7,910 nt of DNA. It comes from Candidatus Heimdallarchaeota archaeon (GTDB lineage: Archaea > Asgardarchaeota > Heimdallarchaeia > Heimdallarchaeales > Heimdallarchaeaceae). Both the position numbers and the translations under genes were made by a program. The notes beneath the pieces were generated by a model. The model saw only the letters and a program-made list of their open reading frames with translations, searched no databases and had not been told where the DNA came from. The stretch's first letter is position 1. Every line of letters begins with the position of its first letter. The stretch lies in assembly GCA_016839875.1 (NCBI GenBank), contig JAEOTK010000214.1, positions 1-7,910 on the forward strand, read 5' to 3'. Positions 5,051 to 7,910 of the stretch are shown here, one piece after another.

Positions 5051-6139
5051 TCATTTCTTTTTTCTCCTCTTTTTTGGAAATATTCTAAAATCATCTTTAT
5101 CTGTCGCAACCAGTACTTTACTACCTTCTTTGTAATCAACTGCTTTACCTATCAATTCCTTAGCTTTCACTGTAGTTTTGAGATAGGTTAGATTTATCTC
5201 ATAAAATTCACCAACACATTTGGAATCTATAATGGTTGCATCATGTACATTATCATAATTTAACTTGGATTTTTCAGAAACTGGAAAGATATCTAATAAT
5301 TCTGCTGGAGCAAGAGCATATGCTTCAACATCGTCTTTAAGATCTGTAGATATCTCTATCCTTTCTCCTTCTTTAGTTACCAAAAATTTCTTCCTATTGA
5401 CAGTTTGGATAATTCCTTCAATAGTTGTTGTTTCTCCAAGGAATCTCGCAACATACAGAGATTTAGGACTATTATATACTTCTTCTGGCGTTCCGATTTG
5501 TTCTACCTTACCATCCTTGAAGACTGCAATTCTATCTGCAACCCTAAACGATTCATGTGTATCATGTGTTGCATGAATACAAGTCAGTCCTAATTCTTTA
5601 ACTAGATTGCGAAGTTCAATCTGCAAGATTTCTCTTATCTTTGCATCTAATGCTCGCAAGGGATCATCCATAACCAGAAGTTTAGCATTCGAAACTATTG
5701 CTCTAGCAAGTGCTACTCTTTGCTTTTGTCCCCCACTTACCTCATCAGGGAAGTTGTTCTCTTTACCAGATATATTTAGCAGAGAAAACAATTCTCGTGC
5801 TATCTGTTTGGATTCAATTAAATCTAAATCCTTCACAATTGGACCAAATAACACGTTCGATTCAACTGTCATTCTAGGGAAAAGGTTATACTCTTCGAAT
5901 ACAAAACCCACATCTCTATCTTCAGCAGGAATTTCAGTAATATCTTCTCCATCAAACAATATAGAACCATTTGTAGGAGAAAGCAATCCAGCGATAAGAT
6001 ACATTGTACTGGTCTTCCCTGCACCAGTGGGGCCTAAGACAGCTAAGTACTCTCCGTCTTCTATTGTGAGGTCAATATCTTCAACTCCTCTAATCTTGTC
6101 ATAAAACTTCGAAACTTTCTTGAGTTCTACTTTTACCAT
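5051..6139 (-). CDS. ABC importer ATPase, MalK/PotA type, with altered Walker B and Q-loop
   Basis: This 362-residue ATPase aligns with MalK motif positions without gaps: Walker A GPTGAGKT at 36-43, intact signature VSGGQKQR at 134-141, D-loop RALDA at 162-166 and H-loop THD with H192. Two catalytic residues are changed. The Q-loop Gln is Glu82 (FVFEEYNLFP), and the catalytic Glu after Walker B is Asp159 (LLVMDDPLRALD). Both are directly readable in the DNA (5894-5896 GAA and 5663-5665 GAT on the minus strand). A TOBE-like regulatory domain follows from about 235, and the protein ends in a Lys/Arg run. It should dock on the cytoplasmic face of the neighbouring permease. It starts 4 nt after the other ATPase gene with GGAGATGTGAT as ribosome site. 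Because both proteins are MalK-like and adjacent, a heterodimer is likely. Confidence 0.93.
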   Translation of the reverse strand: MVKVELKKVSKFYDKIRGVEDIDLTIEDGEYLAVLGPTGAGKTSTMYLIAGLLSPTNGSILFDGEDITEIPAEDRDVGFVFEEYNLFPRMTVESNVLFGPIVKDLDLIESKQIARELFSLLNISGKENNFPDEVSGGQKQRVALARAIVSNAKLLVMDDPLRALDAKIREILQIELRNLVKELGLTCIHATHDTHESFRVADRIAVFKDGKVEQIGTPEEVYNSPKSLYVARFLGETTTIEGIIQTVNRKKFLVTKEGERIEISTDLKDDVEAYALAPAELLDIFPVSEKSKLNYDNVHDATIIDSKCVGEFYEINLTYLKTTVKAKELIGKAVDYKEGSKVLVATDKDDFRIFPKKRRKKK

Positions 6140-6143
6140 TTTA

Positions 6144-7259
6144 TCACATCTCCAAAGCTGAAGAAATACCCTCTTCTGGATATTCGAAACATCTAGCAGA
6201 TTCAGGTTCTATACTTACTTTGACCTTTTCATTCTCCTTGAAATGAACAGGATGTTTAGCATGAATCTTAGCTTCTATTATCTGCTGATTTTCTAATCTG
6301 ATTCTTACTCTCCTTAAAAGCCCCATAAATTGATCTTGAATTACGGTTCCTGGTAGGAAGTTGCTAATTTTTGCCTTCTTCTTACCTTGTTTGAATTTGT
6401 CTACCTTGAGAAATTCTCTTCTCACTGCAACTGCGACTCTGTTACCACTAGGAATAGCCATGTTACTCACTTCAATCAGATTTTGACCTATTCTTATCTT
6501 AGCTAGATCTTCTTTATCATCAATTACAACTCCATCAAGAAAATCTGATTCCCCTACAAAAAATGAAGTAAAAATATGATTAGGTTTGAATAACAAATCT
6601 GTAGGTGTTCCAATCTGAACTAATTCTCCTTTATTTAATACTGCTACTCTATCACTTATAGAGAGAGCTTCTGCTTGGTCATGTGTAACGTGGATAGCAG
6701 TCAGCTTTTCTTTCTTTACTAATTTCCTTAGAAACACTTGAAATTCTTCTCTAATCTTTTGATCTAGAGCTCCTAAGGGTTCATCTAATAATAGTATTCT
6801 AGCTTCGGAAGCTAATACTCTAGCTAGAGCAGTTTTCTGCCAATCTGGAGCAGACAGAGTTTCTGGATAGAGGTCTGCTTTGTCACTCAATTGAACTGAT
6901 TTCAAGGCTGCTTCAACCAAATCTTCAATTTCAGATTTACTTCTCCCTTTAACGGTTGGACTATAAGCAACATTCTCCCATGTTGTCATGTGTGGAAATA
7001 TTGCGAAGTGCTGAAAGACAAATCCTATATTCCTATCCTGAATAGAAACGTTTTCCATAGCTTGTTCATCAAAAAATATTTGCCCTTGTGTTGGCAGGAT
7101 GGTTCCAGCAAACAACCTCAATGTAGTAGTCTTACCGCACCCTGATGGTCCAATTAGTGAGATATATTCTCCATCCTCTATTACAAAACTGAGATCTTTT
7201 ACTGCTTCCACTTTGCGACCAAAAATCTTAGTAACATGTTGGAACCTAATTTCTGTCAT
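6144..7259 (-). CDS. ABC importer ATPase, MalK/PotA type, with lost ABC signature
   Basis: This 371-residue ATPase has Walker A GPSGCGKT at 37-44, Q-loop VFQHFAIFPHMT with Q83, Walker B RILLLDEP with the catalytic E160, D-loop GALD and H-loop VTHD with H193, all normal. The signature is not: where LSGGQxQR is expected it reads LSAPDWQK (135-142; 6834-6857), replacing Gly-Gly-Gln by Ala-Pro-Asp. The reading frame is clean on both sides, so this is not a frameshift. From about 240 a TOBE_2-like domain follows, with VAVRREFL near 278 and an FMGLLRRVRIRL strand pair near 311-322. The start overlaps the permease stop in ATGA and has AGGAGAG before it. Its own signature could not complete an ATP site in a partner, but its Walker A/B site can be completed by the VSGGQ of the second ATPase. 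Confidence 0.93.
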   Translation of the reverse strand: MTEIRFQHVTKIFGRKVEAVKDLSFVIEDGEYISLIGPSGCGKTTTLRLFAGTILPTQGQIFFDEQAMENVSIQDRNIGFVFQHFAIFPHMTTWENVAYSPTVKGRSKSEIEDLVEAALKSVQLSDKADLYPETLSAPDWQKTALARVLASEARILLLDEPLGALDQKIREEFQVFLRKLVKKEKLTAIHVTHDQAEALSISDRVAVLNKGELVQIGTPTDLLFKPNHIFTSFFVGESDFLDGVVIDDKEDLAKIRIGQNLIEVSNMAIPSGNRVAVAVRREFLKVDKFKQGKKKAKISNFLPGTVIQDQFMGLLRRVRIRLENQQIIEAKIHAKHPVHFKENEKVKVSIEPESARCFEYPEEGISSALEM

Positions 7260-7910
7260 TTATCTCTCCTCTTTGTAACTGATCTCAGAATAATTAACAT
7301 AGCAAACGAAATTATAATCAAAATCGTTGAAGCAAACGCTGCTGCTGGGAATGTTGATGCTTCAAAGAAATCCACTAATAGCACAGGAATAGTTCTCTCA
7401 GTTCCCATGCAGATAATAGTTGCTCCTGTTTCGCTCATTGAGCGAGTAAAGGTCATTATTGCGGCTGCAATTAATCCACTCTTCAGAAACGGCATTGTTA
7501 CTTTTCGAAATGATGTGAATTTTGAACCCCCAAAAGCTGCAGCAGCTTCATCATACATTGTCGGGATTGAATCAAATGATCCTATTAACGGTCTAACACA
7601 ATAAGCATAAGTGAAGGAGACGTGAGCTATAACTATCATTGCAAAACCCGGAGAAAGAATGTGCATTCCATTAGATCCCCAAAGGAAGAAGATACTGAAT
7701 CCAAGAGCTGAACTGGGTATAACTAATGGGATATCTATCAGTGTGTCAAGAAATCCTTTCAGTTTCTTATTCTTCATTTTAGAAATAAGCAATGCCATTG
7801 GAGTAGCAATGACAAGGTTTACAACCGTCACTATCAAAGCAACCTCGATAGACGTCACTAAGGCATGCGTGATATCAGCTATCTTCTTATCCGGTGCTTG
7901 AAAAACTTGG
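7256..7910 (-). CDS. ABC importer permease subunit (molybdate/tungstate/sulfate/Fe3+/polyamine clade), 5' end outside window
   Basis: The frame stays open to the right edge, so the 217 residues visible lack the N-terminus; a GTG at 7858 is internal, not a start, because coding-like sequence continues above it. About five membrane helices are visible, around the segments VALIVTVVNLVIATPMALLI, DIPLVIPSSALGFSIFFLWG, FAMIVIAHVSFTYAYC, LIAAAIMTFTRSM and AAFASTILIIISFAMLIIL. The cytoplasmic EAA loop reads DEAAAAFGGSKFTSFRKVTM and then PF, fitting EAA-G-(x9)-I/V-x-LP, and is the docking site for the ATPases. DIPLVIPSSALG and SETGAT resemble ModB/WtpB and CysT-like permeases, so an oxyanion such as molybdate, tungstate or sulfate is a candidate, but Fe3+ or polyamine cannot be excluded. 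The gene overlaps the ATPase by 4 nt. Confidence 0.88.
   Translation of the reverse strand, partial: QVFQAPDKKIADITHALVTSIEVALIVTVVNLVIATPMALLISKMKNKKLKGFLDTLIDIPLVIPSSALGFSIFFLWGSNGMHILSPGFAMIVIAHVSFTYAYCVRPLIGSFDSIPTMYDEAAAAFGGSKFTSFRKVTMPFLKSGLIAAAIMTFTRSMSETGATIICMGTERTIPVLLVDFFEASTFPAAAFASTILIIISFAMLIILRSVTKRRDK

Noticed and set aside
5607..6104. 165-codon open frame on the plus strand opposite the ABC ATPase.
   Set aside because: Ser/Ile-rich shadow frame with no family pattern, antisense to a strongly conserved ABC domain.
7657..7669. GAATGTGCATTCC repeats 13 bases of the inverted repeat at 4990-5002.
   Set aside because: It lies inside the permease coding sequence (Gly-Met-His-Ile-Leu), and one 13-base match in 7.9 kb of AT-rich DNA is expected by chance at a fair rate.
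7856..7858. GTG at 7858 as the permease start.
   Set aside because: The frame stays open to the window edge and the sequence above still looks like permease coding sequence, so the gene is truncated by the window.

Overview
The window is AT-rich and tightly packed. Its features suggest an anaerobic archaeon: TATA-like A/T boxes at fitting distances from starts, oligo-T ends after genes, Shine-Dalgarno sites of the GGAG and GGTGAT type, AGA/AGG as the main Arg codons, and families common in archaea (UPF0251/DUF134, a DUF47 PhoU-like protein, ferredoxin-bearing MinD/Mrp ATPases). A bacterium cannot be excluded from sequence alone, and I cannot name the lineage.

Left half (1-3575, + strand): a small Arg/Gly-rich coiled-coil protein of DUF5320-like layout, a DUF134-type regulator with an Arg/Gly-rich, AT-hook-like N-terminus, then a compact run from 834: a classical DUF134 regulator, two NifX/NifB-C-type (Nitro_FeMo-Co) proteins, and two tandem MinD/Mrp-type ATPases that each carry two [4Fe-4S] ferredoxin motifs. 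Gaps in this run are 9-14 nt and the last two genes overlap in ATGA, so it is almost certainly one transcription unit. The content resembles the anaerobe-specific orange protein (ORP) clusters of Desulfovibrio. The likely theme is ATP-driven assembly or delivery of a metal-sulfur cluster on a NifX-fold carrier. The biochemical role of such clusters is still poorly known.

Right half (3611-7910, - strand, convergent with the left): transcription runs from the right edge through an ABC permease (5' end outside the window), two different MalK/PotA-type ATPases, a DUF47 PhoU-like protein and an unrecognised Cys-rich 174-residue protein. The permease belongs broadly to the molybdate/tungstate/sulfate/Fe3+/polyamine importer clade. 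No binding protein is seen; it may lie past 7910.

The most striking observation is that the two ATPases carry complementary defects. One has lost the ABC signature (LSAPDWQK in place of LSGGQxQR) but keeps Walker B Glu and Q-loop Gln. The other keeps VSGGQ but has Asp for the catalytic Glu and Glu for the Q-loop Gln. Paired as a heterodimer they would form one canonical and one degenerate ATP site, a design best known from asymmetric ABC exporters.

Control signals include a perfect 16-bp palindrome just upstream of the NifX/ATPase operon, an 18-bp inverted repeat overlapping the predicted transcription start of the DUF47 gene, and a hairpin plus T-run where the two halves converge. No tRNA, rRNA, CRISPR array or insertion sequence was seen. 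No gene-free stretch exceeds 300 bases; the longest, 4136-4299, is described.
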